Below the pieces are notes generated by a model. It had not been told where the DNA came from. It searched no databases and was given only the letters and a program-made list of their open reading frames with translations. The translations under genes were made by a program, and so were the position numbers. From assembly GCA_012845835.1 (NCBI GenBank), contig JABAKD010000015.1, positions 4,039,778-4,103,777 of the forward strand: a stretch of DNA of 64,000 nucleotides, in the 5' to 3' direction. Origin of the DNA: Undaria pinnatifida. Its lineage: Eukaryota > Sar > Phaeophyceae > Laminariales > Alariaceae. Of this stretch, positions 9,555 to 21,179 are shown piece by piece (within the stretch, counting starts at the first letter, position 1; every line of letters starts with the position of its first letter).

Positions 9555-11291
9555 TCAACTTTCTCGCGTCCCAGGTTCCGCCGCACTGCCGTCAACAGGA
9601 ACGGGTATCTGAATAACGCATACACGACAGGCCGACTTAAAGTCGTCGCTCGCTTCGGTCAGCCAATCACCACCTTCTCGTAGCTTGATTGCCTTTTCCC
9701 ATACTTCGCCCTCTGGAACCACGTACACGTACACACACCTCTTGATTGAAGCGAGGTTGGAAACGGCAATGTCCCAGTACTCCTCCACCCACTTCCCGTT
9801 CACGGCCACCACGCCTGCAGACTTCATGAGGAAAAAAAACAAGGTATTGCTCCGCTCGTCCACACCGAACGAATCGATCGACGCAAACTTCGGGCTGTCC
9901 GGCACATAATACGTCGACATCGCGAAAGTCTTAGGAAAAGCGTTCCCGCACTTCAGTGCTTCCCATCCAGTGAAACCCAAGCTCAAATGTTTGACCCCCA
10001 TCCCATCTTCACCGCCTCCACCTATAAAAAAATTCTCCCCCATTCCGTCTTCACCATCTCCACCTGTCAGGGAAATCACTTTAAACTTTGGTTTGACGGA
10101 TCCCTGCTCGCCGCTGATTAACCTGTGAGCAACCTTTTCAAACACATTACTCCAAGTACATGCTTCAAGCGCCTTTTGAAGTAATGGGTTACGGTTAACG
10201 CCCCGCACAAAATTTTCAAAAAACTTTCCTCCCCTCTCGAAAATTGCTTGATAAATCAATTCTGTGGCGTATTTACTGCCAACGGCAACCTTGTAATTGC
10301 CAAAATTCTTTTTATCGCCCTGAACGATATGAATGAGCGCGTGACCAATGCCTTCGGTGTCGAAGGAGGGTTTCTGATCAGGCCAAAGTACGTCTTGTAG
10401 CAGATCCACACTTAATCTTCTTGCCGCTGACATCATTTCCTGTTTGAGAGCTTCGAGCTGGTTCATATCAAAGACTGCTCTAGCCACACCTCCTACATAA
10501 TCAAAAGCGCTTTCGACGTCGGTAGTTGGCACATCCGGAAAAATACATCGCCGACATTCCAACAGCTCATCCAGGCTAAACACTGGCATGAAAAACGGTG
10601 CGGACTTGGCTTGTTTCAGGAATGAGTTCACCCTCTTCGCCTTGGTGGACACTAACACAACCGTTGTACCAGCGAGCCTCTGCACAGGCCGGTCCTCTGG
10701 GTCACTCAAATACCAACTGTTCAGGTCGTTCCGAAAATACCGAGCATCAAAAAAATCGAAATACTCTCCTTCCTCCACCCCTTCATCACTGAACCGATAC
10801 CACACGCCCTTCCGTTCAAACACAACAGTTTTCCCTTGACAGCGAAGCAGGTACAGAAGATAATAACCGAACAGAGATTTGCCGATTCCGGATGTGCCTG
10901 TGACCACAATATTCCGTAAAGTACCGCTGCTAGCACCGCTAAAGATAATCTCGGATAATTCCTTGTAACAAGGACGGATGAAGAGCTTGGATCCAAGCGT
11001 AGAATCGCCGAGGAAGAACGTGTCGTTTGCTAGTTCCAGTAAATTGTCTGTCACCGTTGCTCCCGTGAGTGCAGCCGCAAAATCCGTGACGTTCTTACTG
11101 GCTGCAACGGGCAGAGCATCAAAGACGGCGATGGCGGAATAGAAAGGTGTTAGACAACGTTGATGAGCAACATTATTTCGCCGGCGAAGCCGGCTACAGC
11201 CATCGCGCAAGGGAAAACCCGACGGGCATTTGCATCGCGCAAACAGCCTAGCTGGCCCTGCTTCGTCAAAGTCACGAAATATGACAAACAA
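9555..11291 (-). CDS. Crinkler-RHS-type (CR) P-loop NTPase with C-terminal nuclease-like domain
   Basis: This is a 578-aa open frame. Walker A GTSGIGKSLF lies at about residues 129-138, followed by FGYYLLYLLRCQ, VVFERKGVWYRF (about 155-166) and FDARYFRND. This order is typical of the STAND-like NTPase of RHS and Crinkler proteins. The C-terminal block STYYVPDSPKFASIDSFG, followed by VNGKWVEEYWDIA and VYVYVVPEGEVWEKAI, matches the region assigned in CR proteins to a PD-(D/E)xK-type fold; I cannot verify its catalytic residues by eye. The first 40 or so residues are Arg/Cys-rich and may be untranslated or belong to a missed exon, so the start is uncertain. No LxLFLAK secretion header is visible. 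CR proteins are known as effectors or as element-associated toxins; which applies here is unknown. A decayed paralogue lies just downstream. Confidence 0.75.
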   Translation of the reverse strand: MFVIFRDFDEAGPARLFARCKCPSGFPLRDGCSRLRRRNNVAHQRCLTPFYSAIAVFDALPVAASKNVTDFAAALTGATVTDNLLELANDTFFLGDSTLGSKLFIRPCYKELSEIIFSGASSGTLRNIVVTGTSGIGKSLFGYYLLYLLRCQGKTVVFERKGVWYRFSDEGVEEGEYFDFFDARYFRNDLNSWYLSDPEDRPVQRLAGTTVVLVSTKAKRVNSFLKQAKSAPFFMPVFSLDELLECRRCIFPDVPTTDVESAFDYVGGVARAVFDMNQLEALKQEMMSAARRLSVDLLQDVLWPDQKPSFDTEGIGHALIHIVQGDKKNFGNYKVAVGSKYATELIYQAIFERGGKFFENFVRGVNRNPLLQKALEACTWSNVFEKVAHRLISGEQGSVKPKFKVISLTGGDGEDGMGENFFIGGGGEDGMGVKHLSLGFTGWEALKCGNAFPKTFAMSTYYVPDSPKFASIDSFGVDERSNTLFFFLMKSAGVVAVNGKWVEEYWDIAVSNLASIKRCVYVYVVPEGEVWEKAIKLREGGDWLTEASDDFKSACRVCVIQIPVPVDGSAAEPGTRES

Positions 11292-11841
11292 ATAAAAAGC
11301 CCGTGTTGCGGGTCAACAAACGAAAGAAGAGCATAAAGATGAGTAGGGTATCCAAGGTCCGAAGCATGCCGTGGTAAAATACACCAACCCCACTTTCAAG
11401 GGTTCGGTAACGTTGAAGAACACACGAAACACAGACGGATAAGAGCATCTGCGGCACGTGCATGACAAAGGACGAGCACACCGCTGCTGTAGCGCGGATT
11501 ATGCACAACCAGGAATGCATGAAATACCTCACTCTGAGTGTATGGCATTAGGCACGAGCGAATATCGTGCACCCGTTCTTGCGAGACGCGGCGCGTCTCC
11601 TGGACATTTGGGTCTACGTGTGCGGGTAGGAGTAGGCGCTTGACGTGGATTGGCTGAAGTCCAGCCGCTAAGCTTTTGTTCACCACTTTTGTCGCGACAA
11701 ACGTCTAAGTTTGTCAACTTCTGGCGCAGCTTTTCACTCCATTAAGTGAAGAGCGTGCATGAGAAAAAATGCGGAGAAAATTCGCATGACTTCAACTTTT
11801 CTCACAACTTCAGGCTCTCGTCAAAGCGGGGTGTTAGGGGT
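11292..11841. other. Upstream region of the CR gene, no gene seen
   Basis: Non-coding DNA between the CR gene start and the tandem repeat family. It could contain the CR promoter and a 5' exon on the minus strand, but I see no clear splice signals or TATA element to fix either. Confidence 0.4.
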
Positions 11842-12300
11842 CCAAACCAAAAGCGGGTTCCAAATCGAAAGCGGTTTGGACCAGGGTAGACTTCATCAAG
11901 CTGCTTTTTCTTTTCTTTTTTTTTTTGCTTTTTCTTGTGTTCGCCATGTTCTACTACAAATTGTGCGTAAGCTACGCCCTGGGATCTTTCGTTCGTTCGG
12001 AGGGAAAGGCTGCACAACCGACCGCTCGTGGTTTGTTGCCAATTTACGCAACACACGGCGATAATTTTCATGGTTCAAGCCAGCTTCATAGCGATGAAAC
12101 ACAAACGTCGGTCGGACGCAAAGGAAGGTCTCCAAGAAACTGAGTCTATTCATCCCAACCCCCTCAGCTTGTCATGGAGGAATAGGAGCTAATGGGTCAC
12201 TCGTTCGGTTGAGGCGTGACGTGTACGCAAAACCGAATCACCAACTACGTATTTTTTATTGATTCAAGGGAAAAATCTTTGGACTCCTCATTCACCGCAC
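11842..12300. repeat. Tandem repeat unit 1 (left part), ~470-bp family
   Basis: Closely matches 15392-15818: both contain AGCGGGTTCCAAATCGAAAG, TCATCAAGCTGCTTTTTC, CTACGCCCTGGGATCTTTCG and AACTGAGTCTATTCATCCCA. Unit 1 is interrupted at 12300 by an LTR element and resumes at 15350 with GCACGCACGTACGCC up to GCTGGCTAAGTGTA, where unit 2 begins. The two units were therefore head-to-tail before the insertion. Unit 1 also carries an extra T/TTTTC-rich stretch near 11905-11930. I see no coding function. Confidence 0.8.
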
Positions 12301-15300
12301 TGTGGACGATGGAGCACCAGAGAGTGTGTGGTGTTGGTGGTAAGATGCGATGACTGATCTTGGTGGTGGTGATTGGTTGCAGAGGATCTCATGTGGAGTG
12401 TGAACGCTATTTAGATCTGAAGACAATAGGGGTTTCTGTTAATCCTCTTCTGGAGTCTGGTATGGGGATTCGGGTATGAAGTTAAGATCGCTTGTTTTCT
12501 TTTGTTCGGAGCTAATACAACAACTTATTTCTCTGTTAGCACCTAAATGGTGCTGACCAGCCCCCCTTTGGCCAAGGGGGGACAAATTCTGGTCAATAGA
12601 CCTTGCCTAGCCTAGGCGTGTCTATAATTATCGATAGTTCAGGTTGAACACACTGACGTTAGTCAGGGATTTTGTTTCTGGTACGATTGCGACAGCAGCA
12701 AGCAGGTGTGGATTGGGCCGCGTTTCGGCAGGAAGCAATCTGACCCGATGAGGGCGGTGTCCACACCTTGCCTGAGGACTCCGAACGAGGTCTGCTGTGG
12801 TCGTACGAGGGGCCGTTAGAGGCGATGTCCCAGCATCGCACCCAATGTGGAGGGGCTGCAGCAGAAAGCTCCACATCTGATGATGGCGAGGTTCGAATCG
12901 GGTTGATTGACCTGGTGCTATAACTCTCGCAATATGCATGGGCACGATTTGATCCGCTGAAGGTTCAACCCGGGCAGCAAAGACACATCCGCCGATTAAG
13001 CGGGCTCAAGGTTTTCAGGGGGCATGCTAGCGAGATGAACACACCGAAATGCGATGGTTCAGCGGTGCCGACTGAGGGCTGTGGCGTCACGAGTCCCGAG
13101 AGGGAAGGCGCGGCATCACGTGCGAAGCGTGTGATTGTGATAAACGCGGCGAGATGCTTCTATCGCCCCTGCTGGGCTTCTAGATAATCGCGAGGATATC
13201 CACTTCAGGAGGCGGAGCAAGGAGTGAGGAAATCACACGTGTATGCAGCCGTTCGAGAAGGCGGTTGCGCTTTGCACTTCAGAAAAGGAGGAGCTGGAGT
13301 GCCGATAAAAGGGGGTGGCCGAGAACTCGAATGCTTCCAGGCGCTGAGCTTGGCTCTTGTTTTGCGAAGGCTATGTGCTGACTTAGCTTCCACCATGGAG
13401 CCCGCGCACGTCTTGCTTTCAGTGTGTAAGTTTGATGTGTTTTTTGAAGATACTGCTGATATATTTGTCGCGCGCTTTGTCGTGTCGTATATTTGAGCTA
13501 GGGGCAAGTGAGCTTTGTGCTTTGCTTGTTAAAATTATACCCCGTCTTGGTTTGTGTCATGCCTTTACAGCAGTATGCGGCATAAAACAACGCGTGCTTT
13601 GCGACTGGTGTCAATCTGGTTTGAGTGCTTGTGCATAGCAGAATGATCTTGTCGCGGAAAACTAATGCATTATGCTGCGAGTACATGCTGCATGCGTCTG
13701 TACGGAGAGAGTCTCGTCGTAGCTGCTGAAGGTTTATTGAAAAGGGGATTTTTTAATGCGTGGTGCATGCCGATGGCCTCTGCACGAGAACAAATATGCC
13801 CACGTATTGCCGCAAAGAACCTGGCACTTGCTTTCCCCGCTGCATATGGACGAGTCAGCCTGAAGAGGCTCGCGTTCCAAACCATATGACCCGTAATTTG
13901 AGTTCGAAAATTATACACATACATGTGCATTAGCATGGTGTTTTCACCGACAGATTGAAACGAGCACGTTCGGTATCGTGGCGTGTCCCTTGCGATTCAA
14001 AACCTATACTGCCGTACGTACGCGCGCTGTAGTGCGTGTATTTCCACACACATTGAGTGCAGAGAGAAGTATGCACGGAGTGTACTCTGCTCCGTGCGAG
14101 AAAACAAAACGAATCGTTCATTACCTTATTCGCGTGTTTCATAGGCGAACTTGTGTTGTTTCTGATGAACAGAGAGGAGCAGTATGAGAGTCGCTATGTG
14201 CATTCCAATGTATTCCTGGGAAAAAATTAAGGAAACTTTCCAGTTGAAGGAAACTGCTTAGGGGCACACCGATTAGCAGCAAAACCCGATATTCACATTT
14301 GCTATGCAGTGGTACATATATGCTTGTGTGTACGAATAATAGATATTTGTGTCTTCCGTATATTTTAGTATTGTTCACTTTTGTAGGGTTATTTGTACTA
14401 TCTGTTTTTGGGTGCATGAGACGATTGCCTTGTTCTGTCGTAATTAAATGAGTGTGCTCATGTATCGCTGCTGATTTTTGTCTCCAAACCAACGAGTCTT
14501 GCTTAATGCGTGATGCATGTTCGTGTGATGTCAGTGAATTGCATATAAGGACAAAGCTGAAGCAGTAATGTGGTATCATGCTGTGATTTCTCTGCGGTTT
14601 TCGCGTGACTTGAGCGAAGATCGTCTTGGAGTGTTTTGACGGGGTTTTTTCGTGGATTATTTGTGCGTTATTGTGATAAATGTTATTTCGCGTGTTGTAT
14701 GCGCGTCTATATAACACGAATATACTTGTATTTACCTTGAGGTAGTTCGTGTGAAAGATGGCGGTTGCCCATGTAGTATTTATTGATGATATTGCTATGT
14801 TATAATGCATGATTTGTGCCTGGTGATCATGTGTGCATGTTTTTGTGAAGTGTTGTAATGTTTCATGACTCGTAATCGTTGGGTATGTTATCTAAATGTA
14901 CGTGGTCGTTTATCATTCAAAAACGACATGTATGTTTTCTTTGATGTTCTTTGTGTAGCTGGTGCTCACTTTTGATCAAAGTTTGTTCATGAACTACTTC
15001 GAGTAGGAGCTCGCTTTTGGGGGCGTTGTGGACAGTGGAGCACCAGAGATCGGTTATTGTCGGTAAGATGCGATAGCTGATCGTCATGGTGGTGATTGAT
15101 CGCTGAGGATCTCATGTGAAGTGTGAACATTATTTAGATCTAAAGACAGTAGGGGTTTCTATTTATCCTCTTCTGGAGTCTGGTATGGGGATTCGGGGAT
15201 GAAGTCAAGATCGCTTGTTTTCTTGTGTTCGGAGCTAATACAACAAATTATCTCTCTCTTAGCACCTGAATGACGCTGAGCAGCACCCCTTTGGCCATGG

Positions 15301-15349
15301 TGGGACAATTTCTGATCAATAGACCTGGCCTGGCCTAGGCGTGTCTATA
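12301..15349 (+). mobile_element. Non-autonomous LTR retrotransposon, 3.05 kb
   Basis: LTRs are 12301-12626 and 15027-15349, starting TGTGGAC and ending GTGTCTATA. They share GGGGTTTCT, CCTCTTCTGGAGTCTGGTAT and GGAGCTAATACAACAA. The target duplication GCAC lies at 12297-12300 and 15350-15353. The unoccupied site is seen in the second tandem unit at about 15827-15845 (CCGCACGCACGTACGCC). The 2.4-kb interior encodes no gag, protease, RT or integrase, so the element depends on proteins made elsewhere. The sequence after the left LTR (ATTATCGATAGTTCAGG) is not a standard TGG-type primer site. An internally deleted relative lies at 19456-20554. The orientation is assumed. Confidence 0.85.
14139..14810 (-). 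other. Long open frame inside the LTR element, probably not coding
   Basis: An uninterrupted 223-aa frame in AT-rich interior DNA. Its composition (His, Asn, Thr-rich, no recognisable motif) and the lack of any similar frame in the deleted relative at 19456-20554 argue against a gene. I list it because it is the longest frame in the element. Confidence 0.15.
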
Positions 15350-15391
15350 GCACGCACGTACGCCCACGGGCACAACCGCTGGCTAAGTGTA

Positions 15392-15862
15392 ATCCAAGAG
15401 CGGGTTCCAAATCGAAAGCGGTTTGAACCGGGGTAGATTTCATCAAGCTGCTTTTTCTTGTGTTCGCCACGTTCTATTACAAATTGTGCGTAAGCTACGC
15501 CCTGGGATCTTTCGTTCGTTCGGAGGGAAAGGCTGCACAACCGACCGCTCGTGGTTTGTCGCAAATCTACGCAACACACACGGCGACATTTCATGGTTTA
15601 AGCCAGCTTCATAGCGATCAAAAACAAACGTCGGTCGGACGCAAAGGAAGGTCTCCAAGAAACTGAGTCTATTCATCCCAACCCTCTCAGCTTGTCATGG
15701 AGGAATAGGCGCTAATGGGTCACTCGTTCGGTTGAGGGGTGACGTGTACGCAAAACCGACTCACCGACTACGTATTTTTTGTTGATTCAAGGGAAAAATC
15801 TTTGGACTCATCACACACCGCACGCACGTACGCCAGTGGGCACTACCGCTGGCTAAGTGTAC
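15392..15862. repeat. Tandem repeat unit 2, complete
   Basis: Uninterrupted copy of the unit split at 12300/15350. It ends with GCACGCACGTACGCC followed by CGCTGGCTAAGTGTA, which gives the pre-insertion state of unit 1. Confidence 0.8.
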
Positions 15863-18800
15863 TCAGCTGCACAGGCCGCGTTCATCCATGTCTTCACAGA
15901 AAGTAAGGGTGTTGGATTTGTCTCTAGGGGCTCATGGGTCCCTGCTGGCGGTGGGAGCAACGTTGGGTGTCGGTTCGGAATCGAGTAGTGGATTTTACCG
16001 CTCTGTGATGGTGTGATGGTGCGATTGGTGCTGCTGCTGGTTTGTGTGCACGGAACGACAGGTGTCGCACACGCATGGACTCCGCTGCTGCTGCTGCTGC
16101 TGCTGCTCGTCGGAACTCGTGTTCGTGTGTGCTGCACGTGCTCTCCTTGTATGATAACTAGGCGCTGCACAGCAGTGCACGCTTTACCGCCGCTTACAGC
16201 AATATGTGAACAGTCTAAAGTACCGTTCAACTGCTCATCGCTGTGTGTAGCTGCTGCTCATCATCTACAGGTTGTTGAGACCTCCCTGACCTGCTGTGCT
16301 TTTGTGTCGTTTCTAGAGAGCGTGCCGCTTGCACCATCATGTGATTATCGGTGCTCGAACGTCCCGCGAATGTTTTCGCATGCAAACCATGCACCTGTAC
16401 CGACTCGCCTGTGTGTGCTCATCGATTTGTTGCGCCCCGCCTGCCCCCCTGATTACTACTCACGGCATCTGTTACGTTAATCTATCATGTTCCTTTGTCG
16501 GCTAGGCTGCCTTGCTGCCGGTTCACACTCGGTCGCCCGTGCGTGCTGCTGCCTGCTTCTTCCTTTCTACTCTACACGCAAATCACCGGGCATCTGAAAA
16601 CCTCCCATCGTACTTGTGCATTTTTTTCCCGGCTCCTATTTACATTCTTGAGATGAAGTACGAAGTGGTTCTCCATGATGAGGTATGGGTTGAAATGAGG
16701 CCGCCTTTTGCTAGAAGCCTCGAGATTCCACTAAGGGTACCACCCCCGCGTGGACAGCCGTTGCCAACGCCGCGGTGGCGCAGAGAGCACTTGAAATGAT
16801 GAGTACTCGCGGGATGTCAGGAATACACACAATGAAGCGGGGGAGAGGGCCTGTTATTTTATCCTTCTGCAACTCCGTTCGTGTTTGGGGAGACATGTGA
16901 AGAGTGTGCTCGCTCTTGAATCTCCATTTCAGTGCACTCGGCTGGCCTCATCTACGGAATCCCTGTGTGGCTGGTAGGTAGTTTTGACTGATGCGCGATG
17001 TGAGTCTGCTGTGTGCTCTATCGACCCGTGATGTTAAGTTTGAGTTTTCCTCGGCTCATCAATACTCGGTCAACAAGACCCAACGCGCCCCGCGTGTTTC
17101 ATACCTTGGGTGCAGGCCATCAAAGTTCCTCAGGACGCCTACGAAATGCAGCAGATACAATTTCAGAGTGCAAGCGAGCTGCTGCTCTTGGAGAGGGGTT
17201 GGGCTGTGGGTTTTGAGGGAACGTACACACCCAGATTTCGTTTTTAAGGTCAATGGGAAGAAGTGTGGCCAACTATTAACTACCATCCCATTGTCTGGCC
17301 GTTTTCCTATTCTACAAGGTTCAAACGAGAGTCTATTCGAGTCATTTGTATTATAGCTCACTCAGATCACCTGCAACTCCCGCCGTGTTGCGACACGCGA
17401 GAGTTGTAGGACACACAACTGCTGTTGGAGAATGAAGTGAGACAAACGCTGTTTGGAAAATGGAAGTCAGATGAGGACCGACAAAGCCCCCGCCGTGCGT
17501 TTGACTCAATGCCCTCAGGAGGTCATCACCAAGAACATTTTTGGAAGCGACGGAAGAAGCAACACTAAGTGTGGAATCGAGAGGAGCTGCGAGGGAATAT
17601 ATCCAGAGTTCCCGGGGGCAGAAAAGAGGGAGAAAGGCCTCAGAAAAAGCCGCGGTCATTTGATGTAGCGGGGGTCATTGGTATTATCAAGTGGATAGGC
17701 ACTACGGCCAAGCTAGGCTCAACGAATTTCTTCGAAGTGACTGATATCGCAGTCTCCCGTACATGTAGCTCTAGAACATTCACACGCACGGACGGCCACG
17801 ATGCCATTTCGGAGATGAAGAGCAAGGAATAAGTCATGGGTGGAGATTTTTTGCTACGAGAAGGTATTGAAATTTACTACTCGATTGTTCCAAAACGGTC
17901 TGTTTTTTTTTAGCGGGTGTGGCAAGTTAAGTTTTATAGCAGAAAATTTTGGCCTCTGAAGCGATCACCAAGAGTACAACTCCAAACATCAGGAGGGAAA
18001 AGCAGCACTACCCTCGAGATCCAAGCGAACCCCCCCCAGATATTTCAACTTTCCATGGCTTCAAGCAACGGGTGACGTAGTTACTAGTTCCCTTTTTTGG
18101 CCCCGGAACGTAAGGTTTACACTATAATACGTTTTAGCAAACCAATGTATACACATAGCCAAAACTATGAACAGTAACGGTATTATAAGTGTATTATGAT
18201 ACCGCTATAACCCATAGTTGTCAAGGTTGGCTATTGCATGTTTATCTTCAGGGATAAATATACATTTAACCATACTTGATAAAAGCCGCGAGGGGGAACG
18301 TTGAAACTTTCAAACGTCCCTCGCAACTTCGTTCTAAGCCCCTCGAAACAGTTTCCTCGGCGTTCACAAATGCGTTTTGCAGATATACCCAACGAGCCTC
18401 CCGACTACCAACCGTAAAACAATACGTATTTGAAAACACCCCACACTGAAACAACACGACAACTAAGTCTAGAACAAAATTACCAAAACATGCACATGTA
18501 GCAACAATCACCCAGACACAAAATTATCAAATCATAAGGATGTTCGAACACTAAAATCACATATACGTCTACATACGAAATCCAATCAAAAAATGGAATC
18601 CATATACCCTGGGTTCCAACTTGAGGTCCCTACGCGTCAGAAACATCACATAGTCTACATATAGACTTTTGGACAAACCTAAAATGCGCCAAAACTGTTC
18701 GTTGCTAAATAAGAGGTTCGTCAAGAATGCAAGAACAAACAGAACGAGACACGGGGTAATCGCAGCAGCGCAATATCACTACAGCATTCGCCCACTACAT

Positions 18801-19087
18801 CTCCTTTGGAACTGAATTTGGGCATCAGCGAACTGGGTCCAACGCATGCCCGTAGTGTCTTAGGAGGAGTGAGGAGCGGTGGTAAAAAATAAGTGCGCTG
18901 CTCGATAACCTGACCTTGACCGTCGGTATACTGAGCAATCTCCGGGCCGCGTCTCCTCTGATCTCAGTGTGTGAATAATTCCTTTTATCGTTTCGAAGCA
19001 AGCGGTTGCGTTGACATATACTAGCTGGTTTGATGTAAAGGAAAGGAACACCACTCAGCGATCATCTACTACACGCCAGGGCATATT
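15863..19087. other. 3.2 kb with no gene I can support
   Basis: Contains a (CTG)8 microsatellite at 16084-16107, short frames of 60-155 codons on both strands with no recognisable motif, and AT-rich stretches such as 17870-18250. A frame near 16654-16799 (around YEVVLHDEVWVEM) has a vaguely coding character but no family resemblance. Nothing here matches other repeats in the window. Confidence 0.5.
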
Positions 19088-19455
19088 TTCGTGAGCGCCA
19101 CTAACACGAACGAGCACCAGACGTGGACGCGACATCTACAGGACTACAACATCTTCGACGACAGGGGGGAGAAAAAACAAGGCGTATTAAACTGCGGTAG
19201 ACCACACCACCAACCCATTGCGCAGGGTATTTCGTGCCACCTGCCGTTTGCATGATCGCCTGACAACCTCTACCGAGCGCAGTAGCATATGCCTAACGAA
19301 GTAACGTCATTGAGTGCAGGCACATCAAGCGTTCCTTTCAAAACAAAGACGATTTGCACCTCTCCCCCTCGTGTTCAATAGTGGTGACATTGCATCACCA
19401 CATCACCTCGCTTGCTGTATTTGTAATATGTATCTTTGTCTTAGAATTGGCGACC

Positions 19456-20554
19456 TGTGGACAGTGGAGCACCAGAGAGTGTGTAGTGTTGTTGGTAAGA
19501 CACGACAGTTGATTTTCTTGGTGGTGATTGGCTGTTGAGGATCTGATGTGGTGTGTGAACGTTATTCATATCTGAAGACAACTACTGTAGTAGGGTTTTT
19601 TACTTATCCTCTTCTGGATTCTGATATGGGGATTCGGGGATGAAGTCAAGATCGCTTGTTTTCTTGTGTTCGGAGCTAATACAACAACTTCTCTCTCCTT
19701 AGCACCTGAATGGTGCCGACCAGCCCCCCTCAGGCCAAGGGGGGATACTTTCTGGTCAGTAGACCTTGCCTAGCTTAGGCGTGTCTACAATTATCGATAG
19801 TTCAGGTTGAACACACCGACGTTAGTCAGGGATTTTTTCTGGTACGATTGCGACAGCGGCAAGCAGGTGTGGATTAGGCCGCGTTTCGGCAGGAAGCCCT
19901 CGACCCGATGAGGGCCGTGTCGATATGCTGCCTCAAGACTCCGAACGAGGTTTGCTGTGGTCGTACGAGGGGCCCCTAGAGGCGATGTCCCAGCATCGCA
20001 CCCATCGTGGAGGGGCTGCAGCAGCAGGCTCCACATCTGATGATGGCGAGGTTTGAATCGGGGTGATTGACTTGGTTCTGTGAAATCTCGTAGTACAGGA
20101 AAGATTTGATCCGCTGAAGGTTCAACTCGGGCAGCAAAGACACACCCGCCGATCAAGAGGGCTCAAGGCTTTCGGGGAGCATGCTGGCGAGATGAACACA
20201 CCGAAATGCGGTGACTCAGCGGTGCCGACTGAGGGCTGTCGCGTCGCGCGTCCCGAAGGAGAAGGCGCGGCGTCACATGCGAAGTGTCTGGGCTTCTAGA
20301 TCGTCGCGAGGATATCCACTTCGGGAGGCGGAGTGAGGAGTGAGGAAATCACACGTGCATACAGCCGTTCGAGAAGGCGGTTGCGCTTTGTGTTTCAGAA
20401 TAGGAGGAGCTGGAGTGCCGTTGAAATGGGGTGGTTGATAACTCCAATGCTTCTAGGCGCTGAGAGCTTGGCTCTTGTTTTGCGAAGGCTATGTGCTGAC
20501 TTGGCCTCCAACATGGAGCCCGCGCGCGTCTTGCTTTCAAGGTGCGTGTCTACA
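19456..20554 (+). mobile_element. Internally deleted LTR element, 1.1 kb
   Basis: A left LTR (19456-19789, TGTGGACAG to GTGTCTACA) is followed by about 750 bp that matches the interior of the 12301-15349 element (from ATTATCGATAGTTCAGG to CTTGCTTTCA). It then ends with only the last 11 bp of an LTR (GCGTGTCTACA). The target duplication GACC lies at 19452-19455 and 20555-20558. The empty site is the single GACCT at 59471 in block copy 2. It confirms the ends and the 4-bp duplication of this family. Confidence 0.85.
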
Positions 20555-21179
20555 GACCTCAAAGCCCCACATCGGCACGGTGGAAATCATGGGCGTAAAA
20601 TCGTACATGAGCTAATAATAGTAATGCGAAAAGAAAGTGCAGGCAGATACGTTCAAATAGCGACAGACGACACTACCAACCTATTACGTAGGGTATTTCG
20701 TACTTACCGTCTGCATGATCGCCTCCCAACCTATGCCAAACGAAGTATGACTAACGAAGTAACGTATTGAGCGCGGGTACACCAAGCGTTCTTTTCAAAA
20801 CACTGACGATTTGCACTTCTCCCCCTCCTGCTCAATGGTGGAGACATTGTATGACCACATCACCTCGCCCGTTCTATTTTGCAATATGTATCTCTTTCTT
20901 ATAACTAGCGGTGTCAGAGCCTCACACCGGCACGGTAAAATCATGGTAACTACATGGTTGTACCTATCGATTGAAATATTCTATCTTGCGATCCATGTAC
21001 AATAACAATTATGAAGCTATAACACACTGTATGCCACACCTAAAAGTTGTCATGTATACCACACCTAACATCAAATCTGCTATAATAATAAACAATACCA
21101 GGCAGGTGATACAGTGATTTATTCTTGCTACAACCGATAGATTTGTCCCCTTGAAGGATTTATAGTTTCCGCGCACATA

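Noticed and set aside
15853-16480. Ser/Leu-rich genes over the CTG tract
   Set aside because: Open frames are produced by the CTG microsatellite and have no other coding character.
19456-20554. A 1.1-kb solo LTR
   Set aside because: Comparison with 12301-15349 shows that only 334 bp is LTR. The rest is interior plus 11 bp of the second LTR.
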